Source: Sagittula sp048553715 (lineage in GTDB: Bacteria > Pseudomonadota > Alphaproteobacteria > Rhodobacterales > Rhodobacteraceae). Taken from it: a stretch of 64,000 nucleotides of DNA. Shown here piece by piece: positions 15,030-27,509 of the stretch (positions are counted from its first letter, which is position 1; each line of letters opens with the position of its first letter). The stretch covers positions 310,001 through 374,000 of the forward strand of contig NZ_JBLZNC010000004.1 of the NCBI RefSeq assembly GCF_048553715.1, given 5' to 3'. Under the pieces are notes generated by a model. That model ran no database searches and had not been told where the DNA came from. It was given only the letters and a program-made list of their open reading frames with translations. A program made the position numbers and the translations under genes.

Positions 15030-15848
15030 ATGTCGCGCGTGGCACACATCATTGTTGTCGGGAACGAAAAGGGCGGTGCGGGGAAATCCACCGTCTCCAT
15101 GCATATTGCCACGGCTTTGGCGCGGCTGGGTCACCGCGTCCAGACGCTGGATCTGGATTTGCGGCAGCGCAGCTTGGGGCGTTATCTCGACAACCGTAAG
15201 GCGCATCTGGCCGAAATCGGGCTGGAGCTGCCGTCGCCGCTGCACACCGAACTGCCCAACATCGACAAAGAGACGCTGAACCCGAACGAGAACGCGAATG
15301 ATCGGCGCCTCAGCGAGGCGGTGGCGCGTCTCGAAGACAACTGCGACTTCATTCTGATCGACTGCCCCGGCTCGCACACGCGTCTGGCGCAGGTGGCGCA
15401 TTCCTTGGCGGATACGCTGGTGACGCCGCTGAACGACAGTTTCATCGACTTTGACCTGCTGGGGCGGATCGATGCGGATGGGGACAAGGTGCTTGGCCCC
15501 TCTGTGTACTCGGAAATGGTTTGGTCGGCGCGCCAGATCCGCGCCCAAGCGGGTTTGAAACCCATCGATTGGGTGGTGCTGCGCAACCGTCTGGGCGCAC
15601 AGCAGATGGTCAACAAAATGAAGATCGAGCGCGCCTTGGACAAGCTGTCCAAGCGGATCGGCTTCCGCGTCGCCCCCGGCTTTTCCGAGCGTGTGGTGTT
15701 CCGCGAGTTGTTCCCGCGTGGTCTGACCCTGCTGGATCTTCGCGATGTGGGCGTCAAACAGCTCAATATCTCGAACGTTGCCGCGCGACAGGAGCTGCGC
15801 GATCTGCTCAAGGCGCTGAAACTGCCCAACGTCGAGGTGACATTCTAA
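15030..15848 (+). CDS. mipZ: Cell-division positioning ATPase MipZ
   Basis: MipZ is a ParA/MinD-type ATPase that forms a gradient from ParB at the poles and inhibits FtsZ polymerisation away from midcell. The 272-aa product has the deviant Walker A motif NEKGGAGKST (about residues 12-21), the MipZ-type LDLDLRQRSLGRYLDNR segment, FILIDCPGSH as Walker B, and VTPLNDSFIDFDLLG. The endings RVVFRELFPRGLTLLDL and ARQELRDLL match the Caulobacter protein as I remember it. It is separated from the atp operon by a terminator and precedes a lipoprotein gene and smc. Confidence 0.93.
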   Translation: MSRVAHIIVVGNEKGGAGKSTVSMHIATALARLGHRVQTLDLDLRQRSLGRYLDNRKAHLAEIGLELPSPLHTELPNIDKETLNPNENANDRRLSEAVARLEDNCDFILIDCPGSHTRLAQVAHSLADTLVTPLNDSFIDFDLLGRIDADGDKVLGPSVYSEMVWSARQIRAQAGLKPIDWVVLRNRLGAQQMVNKMKIERALDKLSKRIGFRVAPGFSERVVFRELFPRGLTLLDLRDVGVKQLNISNVAARQELRDLLKALKLPNVEVTF

Positions 15849-15908
15849 CGGCGGATTGGGCGGTGGAGTTAACCGTTTCGTAACCCTGATGAGGGCAGCG
15901 TAGCGGGT

Positions 15909-16295
15909 ATGAGACTTCCCCTCGTTCTCCTTTGTTTCGGTCTCGCCGCATGTGATGTGGCGGGGCCGGGCTTTTTGAATGCGCCGGTGGTGCGCGTGAC
16001 CGAGGACGGGTCCAAATTCACGCTGCGCCGCCGTGGCGCTTATGTTGAAGCCATCCGGACCAGCCCCGAGTTTCTGCCGCGCTTTCATGACGTGGCACGC
16101 CGCGGCGGTTTGGCGACCCAGCGCGAGACCGGATGCCGCGCCGATTGGATCATGGGCGACCCTGCGTTGATGTACATCGGGCTGGACTGCGGGGCGGAGC
16201 CTGCGCCTCCGATGCCACGCAAACGGCATATGTTTTTCTGCGATGTGATCGGCGCGGGGCGCGGCGATCTGGATCTGGAATGTCGTAAAGGCTGA
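15909..16295 (+). CDS. Small putative lipoprotein
   Basis: A 128-aa protein with a lipoprotein signal: a short hydrophobic N-terminus with lipobox LAAC (Cys15). The mature part has two further features: RTSPEFLPRFHDVARRGG and four cysteines at its C-terminal half (ETGCRADW, GLDCGAE, FFCDV and LECRKG), which may form disulfides in the periplasm. I do not recognise a named family; short lipoproteins of this general pattern occur in Rhodobacteraceae. It lies 60 bp after mipZ on the same strand and could be co-transcribed with it. Function unknown. Confidence 0.8.
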   Translation: MRLPLVLLCFGLAACDVAGPGFLNAPVVRVTEDGSKFTLRRRGAYVEAIRTSPEFLPRFHDVARRGGLATQRETGCRADWIMGDPALMYIGLDCGAEPAPPMPRKRHMFFCDVIGAGRGDLDLECRKG

Positions 16296-16427
16296 ATCGT
16301 CCACACGAGTAGGTTTCTCCGCAATATCTTGGGGACAAGTGGCATGGTTTCGCTAAATCCGGCGGCTGTGGATTGACTCGCCCAGCCGGAAACCGCCAAA
16401 TTGCGAGTCCTGAAAGGAATCGCTCGC

Positions 16428-19883
<3,456 letters not shown>

Positions 19884-19918
19884 CCGGCACGGGGCCTCGG
19901 CCAAAGGAAAAATAACTC

Positions 19919-20770
19919 ATGAAGCTCTTTGGTCTGGTCGTTGTGATCATGGTGGCCTTTGCCGCCAATTCCGTTCTCAACCGTGCAGGCGTCGGCGGGG
20001 GGCAGATCTCTCCGGTCGCTTTCGGTGTGATCCGTCTGTTGGCGGGCGCGGTGACGCTGGCAGTGCTGTGCGGGGTGCTGCGTGGCGGCCTGAGGTTCGG
20101 CGGCGCGGGGCGGCTGGCCGGTGTGGCAGGCCTGCTGATCTATATCTTTGGATTTTCTTTTGCCTATGTGGGTCTGGAATCGGGTCTGGGGGCGCTGATC
20201 CTGTTCGGCATGGTGCAGGTCACCATGTTTGCGGGCAGTGTGATGGGCGGCGAACGCCCCGCCCCGTTGCGCTGGATCGGCGCGGCTGTGGCCTTTTGTG
20301 GCCTTGCATGGCTGGTCTGGCCGCAAGACGGTGTGTCTGCCGGGCTGTTGCCAAGCATGTTTATGCTCGCGGCGGGCTTTGGCTGGGGCGTCTATTCGCT
20401 GGCGGGCAAGCTGTCTTCGGATGCGCTGCAGGCGACGGCGGCGAATTTCGTTCTGGCAACCCCCATTGCTGTGGTGGTCCTGCTTGGCAACGGGTTGGGC
20501 CCCATGACCTTTGAAGGTGTCGCACTGGCGATTGTGTCCGGCGCGGTCACCTCTGGTCTGGGCTATGCCCTGTGGTATGCGGTGTTGCCGCGTCTGGATG
20601 GATCGGTGGCCGCCGTGGCGCAATTGACGGTGCCGGTGATCGCTATGGCCGGCGGGATGCTGTTCCTGACAGAGCCATTGACGATGGATTTTGTCATCGC
20701 CAGCGCGCTGGTGCTGGGCGGTGTGGCGCTGTCGGTTCTGGGACCGCGGTTTTTTGGCGGGCCGCGCTAA
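19919..20770 (+). CDS. EamA/DMT family transporter
   Basis: A 283-aa inner-membrane protein with ten predicted helices in two EamA repeats. It starts MKLFGLVVVIMVAFAANSVL and ends GPRFFGGPR. AAAGGAA lies upstream of the ATG. It follows smc by 35 bp and precedes the PhnM-type gene by 75 bp on the same strand. The substrate is unknown. Its repeats differ from those of the transporter at 10694, so the two are not recent duplicates. Confidence 0.9.
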   Translation: MKLFGLVVVIMVAFAANSVLNRAGVGGGQISPVAFGVIRLLAGAVTLAVLCGVLRGGLRFGGAGRLAGVAGLLIYIFGFSFAYVGLESGLGALILFGMVQVTMFAGSVMGGERPAPLRWIGAAVAFCGLAWLVWPQDGVSAGLLPSMFMLAAGFGWGVYSLAGKLSSDALQATAANFVLATPIAVVVLLGNGLGPMTFEGVALAIVSGAVTSGLGYALWYAVLPRLDGSVAAVAQLTVPVIAMAGGMLFLTEPLTMDFVIASALVLGGVALSVLGPRFFGGPR

Positions 20771-20845
20771 GGCACCGGGGCTTTTGCCGCGCCGCGTCTC
20801 GGGGTATTGCGGCGCGGAAGTGATCGCAGCCTTGGAGCACGGGAC

Positions 20846-21985
20846 ATGATCAACAGACGGTTGGTGGGCGCGCGGGTGATGCGCCCTGACGGGTGGTCCG
20901 ACGCGCCGGTGACAGTGGTGGGCGACATTCTTTGCGATGACCCGGCCCCCGAGGTGGATCTGACCGGCTACGACATTCTGCCGGGGATCATCGATGCCCA
21001 TGGTGACGGGTTCGAGCGTCACATGGCCCCGCGCCGAGGCGCCTTGCGCGAGCGGGACGCAGGCATGCTGGCCGTTGCGGCAGAGCTGGGGTCTTGTGGC
21101 ATCACCACCGCTGTTGTTGCGCAGTTCTGGAGCTGGGAAGGCGGGCTGCGCGGGCCGGAATTCGCGCGCGAAGTGTTCGAGTCCGTGGCCATCATGCGCG
21201 ACAGTGTTGCGGTGGATATGCGCCTGCAAATGCGGCTGGAGACGCATTACATTGATGAATTTGCGGCTGCCGAAGACGCCATAGACCAGTACGGCATCGA
21301 TTATGTCGTGTTCAACGATCACCTGCCGCATGATCGTCTGTCACAGGGGCGCAAACCGCCGCGCTTGACGGGGCAGGCGTTGAAAAGCCGTCGCAATCCC
21401 GAGGATTACTTTCGCCTGCTGTTGGATCTGCACAGCCGCGGCGCGGAGGTCGGGCCAGCTGTGGATGCGCTGTGCGCCCGTTTGCGGGCCAAAGGCGTGA
21501 CGCTGGGCAGCCATGATGACCACACCGCAGAGGACCGCGCGTTGTGGCGCGGGCGCGGCGCGGCGGTGTCCGAATTCCCCGAGACGTTAGAGGCCGCGCA
21601 GGCCGCCCGAGATGCCGGTGAGTTCACCGTTTTGGGCGCGCCGAATGTGGTGCGCGGGGCGTCGCATGCGGGGAATGCCTCGGCGCAGGATCTGATTGCG
21701 GCGGGGCTGTGTGATGCTCTGGCGTCGGATTACCACTACCCCTCGCCTGCGCGGGCGGCATGGCGCTGTGTCGAGCTTGGCCTGCTGGATGAACCTGAGG
21801 CTTGGGCCTTGGTGTCGTCAGGGCCTGCGCGGCTTTTGGGCCTTGCGGATCGCGGGCGGATCAAGGCAGGCCTGCGTGCCGATCTGGTCATCGTCGAACG
21901 CGACAGCCGCCGCATCGCCGCCACGCTGTCGGGCGGGCAAGTGGCGTGGATGAGCGGCGAGGTGGCGCAGCGCTTTATCGCTTAA
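20846..21985 (+). CDS. phnM: PhnM-type alpha-D-ribose 1-methylphosphonate 5-triphosphate diphosphatase
   Basis: PhnM is an amidohydrolase-superfamily enzyme of the carbon-phosphorus lyase pathway; it removes pyrophosphate from ribose 1-methylphosphonate 5-triphosphate. The 379-aa product has GIIDAHGDGFERHMAPRRG with the family HxD-type metal ligands, LRLETH-like MRLETHYIDEF, LGSHDDHTAEDRAL and ALASDYHYPSPARAAW. GGAG precedes the ATG at 20846; an upstream start at 20807 has no support. No other phn gene is present in the window, so it may act on a related substrate or depend on a distant phn cluster. It overlaps the convergent DHA2 gene by 4 bp. Confidence 0.88.
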   Translation: MINRRLVGARVMRPDGWSDAPVTVVGDILCDDPAPEVDLTGYDILPGIIDAHGDGFERHMAPRRGALRERDAGMLAVAAELGSCGITTAVVAQFWSWEGGLRGPEFAREVFESVAIMRDSVAVDMRLQMRLETHYIDEFAAAEDAIDQYGIDYVVFNDHLPHDRLSQGRKPPRLTGQALKSRRNPEDYFRLLLDLHSRGAEVGPAVDALCARLRAKGVTLGSHDDHTAEDRALWRGRGAAVSEFPETLEAAQAARDAGEFTVLGAPNVVRGASHAGNASAQDLIAAGLCDALASDYHYPSPARAAWRCVELGLLDEPEAWALVSSGPARLLGLADRGRIKAGLRADLVIVERDSRRIAATLSGGQVAWMSGEVAQRFIA

Positions 21986-23424
21986 TCCGGGCGCATGTCC
22001 GGCGGGCGGCGGACAAAGAAGCCAGCTGCAATCAGCAGGAAGGAAATCACGCCGCCGGTCATGAAACCGGCACGGACACCTGCGGCGGTCGCTTCGACAA
22101 GGGGCGCACCCTCAGCCGTTTGCGCATGGGACACCAGCGACATGACAGAGACAAACAGGGCAATCCCTGCCGCGCCCGCCACCTGCTGCATCGTGCCCAT
22201 CACCGCCGAGCCATGGGAATACATAGGCTTGGGCAACGCTCCCAGTGCGGATGTAAACAGCGGGGTGAACAGCAAGGCCAGACCAATCGACAACACCATA
22301 TGCGCCGCCAGCACGTGCCAGATGCCCGAGTTCAGGCCCAGCATCGCCATCAGCCACAGTCCGAGGCTGACACAGACTGCGCCGGGGATCACCAGCTTGC
22401 GCGCGCCGATCCGGTCATACTGTCGTCCGATGGGCGGGGCGAGCAGACCCATGGTCAGACCACCGGGCAGCAGGGCAAGCCCCGCAGCCAAAGGCGCCAT
22501 CCCGATGACATTCTGCATGTAGATCGGCAACAGGATGATCATGCCGAACAGCGCCATCATGCAAAAGCCCATCATTACCACTGATACGGTGAACACGCGG
22601 TTGCCAAAGGTGCGCAGGTCCAACAGGGCGCGCCCCTGTGGCCCAAGACGCAACTGCCTGCGGGCAAAGACGGCAATCGTCACCAGCCCCACCAGCACCG
22701 GCAGCCAAACAGGGATCGATGCGTCCGCATGGCTTTCCCCGATGGTGGACAGGCCATAGACCAACGCACCAAAGCCCAAGGCCGACAGCGGGACAGAGAC
22801 CACGTCGAGCGGGGGCTTTTGCGGATCATTGACGTTCACCAACCGCGCATAGCCCAACGCCAAGGCGGACAAGCCGATGGGCAGCACCAACCAGAACATC
22901 CAGCGCCAGTCCAACAGGTTCAGAATAATTCCCGAGATGGTGGGGCCGATGGCGGGCGCGACGGAGATCACGATGGAGATATTGCCCATCGTTTTGCCTC
23001 GGCTTTCCGGCGGGACGAGGCTCATGACTGTGGTCATCAGCAGGGGCATCATCATCGCGGTGCCGCCTGCCTGCACAACGCGGCCAAGGATCAGCTGGCC
23101 AAGACCCGGCGAGGTCGCGCAGACCAGTGTGCCCGCAGAAAACAGCCCCATGGCCATCAGGAAAACGGCGCGTGTGGTCGCCCGTTGCAACAGCCAGCCG
23201 GTGATCGGGATCACCACGGCCATGGTCAGCAAAAAGGCCGTCGTCAGCCACTGGCCCGCAGCGGCGGTGATCCCGAGGTCGTCCATCAGGCGCGGCAGGG
23301 CCACGCCCATGATCGTCTCGTTCAGGATGACGGTGAAGGCCGACACGAGCAAAAGCAGGATCACCTGACGGTCGCGCGCCGAAGTGTCAGAAGAGGTGTC
23401 GGGGGTGATGGTCGTATCGGTCAT
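21982..23424 (-). CDS. DHA2 (EmrB/QacA-type) MFS efflux transporter
   Basis: A 480-aa proton-driven drug/H+ antiporter of the 14-helix DHA2 group. Family marks are LNETIMGVALPRLMDDLGIT in helix 1, WLTTAFLLTMAVVIPITGWL and the motif C-like GPTISGIILNLLDWRWMFWL. The ATG at 23424 gives the usual short polar N-terminus MTDTTITPDTSSD. There is no adjacent EmrA-type membrane fusion protein or TetR regulator, so it probably exports into the periplasm. The substrate is unknown. Confidence 0.92.
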   Translation of the reverse strand: MTDTTITPDTSSDTSARDRQVILLLLVSAFTVILNETIMGVALPRLMDDLGITAAAGQWLTTAFLLTMAVVIPITGWLLQRATTRAVFLMAMGLFSAGTLVCATSPGLGQLILGRVVQAGGTAMMMPLLMTTVMSLVPPESRGKTMGNISIVISVAPAIGPTISGIILNLLDWRWMFWLVLPIGLSALALGYARLVNVNDPQKPPLDVVSVPLSALGFGALVYGLSTIGESHADASIPVWLPVLVGLVTIAVFARRQLRLGPQGRALLDLRTFGNRVFTVSVVMMGFCMMALFGMIILLPIYMQNVIGMAPLAAGLALLPGGLTMGLLAPPIGRQYDRIGARKLVIPGAVCVSLGLWLMAMLGLNSGIWHVLAAHMVLSIGLALLFTPLFTSALGALPKPMYSHGSAVMGTMQQVAGAAGIALFVSVMSLVSHAQTAEGAPLVEATAAGVRAGFMTGGVISFLLIAAGFFVRRPPDMRPD

Positions 23425-23561
23425 GGCAGGCTTTCGGGTGGGCGGTTGCCCGCATATCGGGCGACCCACGAGCCGTAATGCACCCGCTGGTGCGGATGCA
23501 AGATTTATGTGCTGCAATCACGCAATTGAAATGCGCGCCCACCACTCAAGCTTTGCGCGTA

Positions 23562-24632
23562 TCAGCCCTTGGTGATCCGGTTGACGTGCCCCATCTTGCG
23601 GCCTGCCTTGACCTCGGACTTGCCATACAAATGCAGGGCGCAGGCCCCGTCGCGCGCCAGTTCGGGCACGCGGTCCATGTCGTCACCAATCAGGTTTTCC
23701 ATCACAACGTCGCTGTGGCGTTCGCCATTGCCCAAAGGCCAGCCCGCCACCGCGCGGATATGCTGTTCAAACTGGTCAACGGTGCAGCCGTTCTGCGTCC
23801 AATGGCCAGAGTTGTGTACGCGCGGGGCGATCTCGTTCACGATAACCTTGCCCGGCGTGACAAACAGCTCGACCCCCATCACACCAACGTAGTCCAGCGC
23901 ATTCAGGATACGGCCTGCCAGCAGAACCGCATCTGTCTGCAGGCGTGCAGGGATGCGCGCCGGAACGGTTGTGGTGCGCAGGATGCCGGCCTCGTGGACG
24001 TTTTCGCCGGGATCAAAGGCAGAGACCTGTCCATCCTGACTGCGCGCCGCAATCACCGAGATTTCGAGCGAGAAGTCGACAAAACCTTCGAGAATGGCGG
24101 GCGCACCGTTCATATCGGCCAGTGCCTGTTCCGCATCGTCTGCGCTGTGCAGCCGGGCCTGTCCCTTGCCATCGTAGCCAAACCGGCGGGTTTTCAAAAT
24201 CGCCGGAGCGCCGATGTGGTCCAGCGCGGCATCCAGCGCGGCGCGGTCAGGAATGTCGGCGAATGGCGCGACCTCCAGCCCCAGATCGGTCAGAAAGGTC
24301 TTTTCCACCAGCCGATCCTGCGAGACGCGCAACGCTTCTCGGTTGGGGTGGATGGGGGTGATCCCCTCGAGAATGTCGAGCGCCTCTGTCGGGATGTTCT
24401 CGAATTCATAGGTGATGACATCCACCGACTGCGCGAATTTGCGCAGCGCATCGGCATCATCATATTCGGCCTGCAGATGGTAATTCGCCACATGAGAGGC
24501 CGGGCAATCGCCACCGGGCTCAAAGATCACAGTCTTGAACCCCAGACGGGAGGCCGCGACCGACAACATGCGGCCCAGTTGGCCGCCTCCGAGGATACCG
24601 ATGGTTGCGCCGGTGGGAAGGGGAGTGGTCAT
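23562..24632 (-). CDS. purK: N5-carboxyaminoimidazole ribonucleotide synthase
   Basis: PurK uses ATP and bicarbonate to convert AIR to N5-CAIR in purine synthesis. The 356-aa ATP-grasp protein begins with the nucleotide-binding GILGGGQLGRMLSVAASRLG and has YEFENIP, LKTRRFGYDGKGQ, EISVIAARSQDG and EIAPRVHNSGHWT, the last being the carboxyaminoimidazole signature. GGAGG lies before the ATG at 24632. It follows purE by 64 bp in the normal purEK order. Confidence 0.96.
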   Translation of the reverse strand: MTTPLPTGATIGILGGGQLGRMLSVAASRLGFKTVIFEPGGDCPASHVANYHLQAEYDDADALRKFAQSVDVITYEFENIPTEALDILEGITPIHPNREALRVSQDRLVEKTFLTDLGLEVAPFADIPDRAALDAALDHIGAPAILKTRRFGYDGKGQARLHSADDAEQALADMNGAPAILEGFVDFSLEISVIAARSQDGQVSAFDPGENVHEAGILRTTTVPARIPARLQTDAVLLAGRILNALDYVGVMGVELFVTPGKVIVNEIAPRVHNSGHWTQNGCTVDQFEQHIRAVAGWPLGNGERHSDVVMENLIGDDMDRVPELARDGACALHLYGKSEVKAGRKMGHVNRITKG

Positions 24633-24696
24633 GTCGTGCCTCCTGTGCTGGCTGCGCTTTTGGCCAAAGTGTCGTCCAAGGGCAAGGCCCGCCGGA

Positions 24697-25185
24697 TCAG
24701 TCGCGGACCGGCTCGTCCGCAATCGATGCCGACAGGGCCGCGCGCCAGTCGTCCAGACGTTGCGCCAGTGCTGGATCGCCATTGGCAAGGATCGCCGCCG
24801 CCATCAGCCCCGCATTCTTGGCACCGGCGGCACCGATTGCCATGGTCGCAACCGGAAAGCCGCGCGGCATCTGGAGGATGGAATACAGGCTGTCGACGCC
24901 GGACAGCGCCTTTGTCTGCACGGGCACGCCGATCACGGGCACACGCGTTTTCGACGCCATCATACCGGGAAGATGCGCGGCACCGCCCGCACCTGCGATG
25001 ATCGCCTTCAGGCCACGGTCCACGGCGGTCTTGCCGTAGTCCCACAGGCGGTCAGGGGTGCGATGGGCCGAGACGATCTTGCATTCGTAGGGCACGCCCA
25101 GTTCATCAAGGATATCGGCGGCCTCTTTCATGGTGGGCCAATCGGACTGACTGCCCATGATAATGCCGATTTCGATCTGTGCCAT
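24697..25185 (-). CDS. purE: N5-carboxyaminoimidazole ribonucleotide mutase
   Basis: PurE moves the carboxyl group of N5-CAIR from N5 to C4 to form CAIR. The 162-aa class I protein has the substrate loop MGSQSDWPTMKEAA, the catalytic SAHRTPDRLWDY with its His, and GAGGAAHLPGMMA. It is the first gene of the purEK pair. Confidence 0.97.
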   Translation of the reverse strand: MAQIEIGIIMGSQSDWPTMKEAADILDELGVPYECKIVSAHRTPDRLWDYGKTAVDRGLKAIIAGAGGAAHLPGMMASKTRVPVIGVPVQTKALSGVDSLYSILQMPRGFPVATMAIGAAGAKNAGLMAAAILANGDPALAQRLDDWRAALSASIADEPVRD

Positions 25186-25283
25186 GTCTGCCCCTTAACG
25201 CCGCGGTTGATGCGGGCGCGATACTAGCGAAGACGCGGTGCAGGGCAATCACTTAGGCACGCTTCCACGTCCCTTTGCGGACT

Positions 25284-25508
25284 TCAGGCAATGATATCGG
25301 GCAAAAGCCGATCCTCGATCATGGCGATCTTGTCCTTCAGCAGCAGCTTTTTCTTTTTCAGCCGTTGCAGGGTGATCTGATCTGCGGTGCCGGTGTCCTG
25401 CAGGGCGCGGATGGCCTCGTCGAGATCGCGGTGCTCGCGGCGGAAGACCTCCAGCTCGACCCGCAGCACGTCATCGCTTTTCATCGACAGATCCGAGGGC
25501 GCATTCAT
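25284..25508 (-). CDS. DUF465 / YdcH-like small protein
   Basis: A 74-aa, highly charged, all-helical protein. The LEVFRREHRDLDEAIRAL stretch followed by LQRLKKKKLLLKDKIAMIED is the signature of DUF465 (YdcH). These proteins form a short coiled-coil hairpin; the function is unknown. The gene stands alone between purE and the divergent small heat-shock protein. Confidence 0.92.
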   Translation of the reverse strand: MNAPSDLSMKSDDVLRVELEVFRREHRDLDEAIRALQDTGTADQITLQRLKKKKLLLKDKIAMIEDRLLPDIIA

Positions 25509-25680
25509 GACGGGGCTCCTGACAAAGCGGTGCAGTCTTGGACGCTTAGAATAGCGGCTCGGGCGTCATTCGCAAAGCCCCTTGCAGCCGTGCGGCTGGC
25601 TTCCCATATTTGACAGGTGCCGGTTGCCAGACGGGACGGGCGCGCAACGGTCGCTTGCTGCAAGGACTGAAAGGGACGAG

Positions 25681-26091
25681 ATGAGCAAACTCACACTGGG
25701 GTCTTACCCGCATATGCTGGGGTTCGAGCAACTGGAACGCTTGCTGGAACGGACGGCAAAATCCTCCGAAGGGTATCCGCCCTTCAACATCGAACAGACA
25801 TCAGACAGATCGTACCGAATCACATTGGCCGTCGCGGGTTTCCGCGAAGAGGACCTGTCGATCACCGTAGAGGATCGGCAGTTGGTGATCCGGGGACGGT
25901 CGCGCGATGACAGCGCAGAACGCGTATTTCTGCATCGTGGCATTGCCGCGCGCCAGTTTCAGCGCACATTTGTTTTGGCGGATCACGTCGAAGTCGGTGA
26001 AGCTGTGATGGAGAACGGCCTGTTGCACGTCGATCTGACACAGAGCCTGCCGGACGCCGTGGTGCAGACCATCAAGATCAGGAAAGGATAA
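25681..26091 (+). CDS. Small heat-shock protein (Hsp20/IbpA type)
   Basis: A 136-aa ATP-independent chaperone with an alpha-crystallin domain covering nearly all of it: PPFNIEQTSDRSYRITLAVA, then FREEDLSITVEDRQLVIRG, a RQFQRTFVLADHVEV block and GLLHVDL. The C-terminus ends IKIRKG; IKI would be the IxI motif that joins oligomers. The ATG at 25681 has AAAGG upstream; an in-frame start at 25582 adds unrelated residues. The DUF1150 gene follows 4 bp later, a pairing usual in alphaproteobacteria. Heat-shock sigma control is expected; no clear promoter was identified. Confidence 0.95.
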   Translation: MSKLTLGSYPHMLGFEQLERLLERTAKSSEGYPPFNIEQTSDRSYRITLAVAGFREEDLSITVEDRQLVIRGRSRDDSAERVFLHRGIAARQFQRTFVLADHVEVGEAVMENGLLHVDLTQSLPDAVVQTIKIRKG

Positions 26092-26095
26092 GCAA

Positions 26096-26326
26096 ATGCA
26101 TGTTCAATACGACTTTTCCAAGCTGATGGACGAAGGCCGAACCGTTTACGTGCGCTCCGTCCGGGCAGAGGATCTGCCCGAAGATGTGCAGGAACAGGTG
26201 GGCGAACAGGATACTTTGTATGCCGTACACCGTGCCGATGGCGAAAGGTTGGCACTGGTCTTGGACCGCAAGCTGGCCTTTGATCTGGCACGGCAGAACG
26301 ATTTTGCCCCTGTGACGGTGCACTGA
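26096..26326 (+). CDS. DUF1150 family protein
   Basis: A 76-aa acidic protein (YDFSKLMDEGRTVYVRSVRA, then DLPEDVQEQVGEQDTLYAVH) that matches DUF1150, a family found beside small heat-shock genes in alphaproteobacteria. AGGAAAGGA lies before the ATG, within the end of the upstream gene. The function is unknown; context suggests a role with the small heat-shock protein. A terminator follows. Confidence 0.92.
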   Translation: MHVQYDFSKLMDEGRTVYVRSVRAEDLPEDVQEQVGEQDTLYAVHRADGERLALVLDRKLAFDLARQNDFAPVTVH

Positions 26327-26335
26327 CACCAACGA

Positions 26336-26366
26336 CCCCGCCAGCGACTTTGGCGGGGTTTTCTTT
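26336..26366 (+). terminator. Rho-independent terminator after DUF1150 gene
   Basis: CCCCGCCA, a 7-nt loop and TGGCGGGG form a perfect 8-bp stem followed by TTTTCTTT. It lies 9 bp after the stop and just before the convergent Hint gene ends. Confidence 0.88.
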
Positions 26367-26372
26367 GGCCCG

Positions 26373-27431
26373 CTAATGTGCGGCGGAAACAGTTTGGTCG
26401 TCGGTGGCTATGGGACCGGTCGAGATCATATGCAGCAACAGCCGCGCCTCTGTTGCGCCAAGTACAGGCCATCCGGCCCGAAGACGCTGCCGCCCTGAAT
26501 ACACGCTTTCCAATCTGATCCGGTCGCTTTGCGGCAGCATTCGGCGCGCCCATGGTCCTGCCTGAAAGGTCTCGCACCACAGGCCGGGACAGCGCAGCGC
26601 TGTATGGCGCCGGGTCATGAGGTGGACGTAGTTTATAGTCGCCTGTCTGCGTTGCCGTACCTGTGGCAGGTGCAGCAGGTGGCGCGCGGCAAGCAGCACG
26701 TGCTGGCTGCCAAACAAAAGCTGCGCCATTGGACTGGTCACCATCACGCGATGCAGCGGGGACAGCCGGATCACAGCGCGCGCACCCAGCACCCCGCTGG
26801 GGATCACCACAGGGGCGTTTATGCTGTTATGGGCGGCCACGCGGCGCTGCGCCGTCCAGATCAAAGGGCGTGGCCCCTGATAGGTCATGACCTGATCACC
26901 GTCGGAGAGGCTGTCCGCCCGCCGCCACCCATCCGGTGTCTGGATCGGTGTCTCCGGCGCGAAACACAGCATCCGGTCGACGGCATTGATCTGCGTTCCC
27001 GAATATTCCACACCGTTGAACGTGCCCAACCGCGCCGCCGTGATGTCGGCAGGGTACCAGCCGTCCTGTATATCGCTGTTGTGCAGCCGCACGCCCCATG
27101 CGCCGTTCTCCAGAACCGTCACGATCAGGTTCACCGAATGGTCGACCCCGTTCACGGTGATGGTGGAGTTTGAATAAACGGCGATCTCGTGCCCCTTGTT
27201 CAGGACACCGTCGATCACGATCCCCTCGCCGGGGGAGCGCACGCCCGTGTCATCACGGTCCTCATCATAGATGACGCCGTCATTGTCGGCATCGCGCAGC
27301 AGGTATTCCTTATATGTCGCCACCGAGAGGACCTGACCGTTCAGCCCGGCATCAAGGTTATCCTGATTGCTGGTGGAAAACCCTGCAAGCGGCCCGGGTT
27401 GTAGCCAACCCCAAGTGAGATGTTCAGCCAT
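26373..27431 (-). CDS. Hint-domain protein with a calcium-binding-like repeat
   Basis: A 352-aa protein. The N-terminal half contains LRDADNDGVIYDEDRDD (about residues 43-59), which matches the DxDxDG pattern of calcium-binding loops. The Hint domain starts at the cysteine in MLCFAPETPIQTPDG (near 161) and keeps LSPLHRVMV with its His and the closing LCPG-type block HTALRCPGLWCETF. GGAGG lies 6 bp before the ATG at 27431, which is preferred to one at 27461. No signal peptide is visible. The gene is convergent with the small heat-shock operon. Function unknown; export by a C-terminal or type I signal cannot be judged. Confidence 0.85.
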   Translation of the reverse strand: MAEHLTWGWLQPGPLAGFSTSNQDNLDAGLNGQVLSVATYKEYLLRDADNDGVIYDEDRDDTGVRSPGEGIVIDGVLNKGHEIAVYSNSTITVNGVDHSVNLIVTVLENGAWGVRLHNSDIQDGWYPADITAARLGTFNGVEYSGTQINAVDRMLCFAPETPIQTPDGWRRADSLSDGDQVMTYQGPRPLIWTAQRRVAAHNSINAPVVIPSGVLGARAVIRLSPLHRVMVTSPMAQLLFGSQHVLLAARHLLHLPQVRQRRQATINYVHLMTRRHTALRCPGLWCETFQAGPWARRMLPQSDRIRLESVYSGRQRLRAGWPVLGATEARLLLHMISTGPIATDDQTVSAAH

Positions 27432-27509
27432 TTCCACCTCCGATGGTTGAAGGGAAGGCATAAGGTCAATTTGTGAAGATTGCCTTTGAACATTCTTTAA
27501 AATGCGAAA

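Noticed and set aside
13680..16304. An uninterrupted 874-codon frame on the minus strand
   Set aside because: It is antisense to atpF', atpF, mipZ and the lipoprotein gene, all well supported. It is a by-product of high-GC codon use.
20846..21985. A C-P lyase operon around phnM
   Set aside because: No phnG-L, phosphonate transporter or regulator is present in the neighbouring 20 kb.
25600..25680. A ROSE-type RNA thermometer before the small heat-shock gene
   Set aside because: A TTGCT element occurs near an AAGGA, but I could not draw a convincing closing hairpin over the true ribosome binding site.
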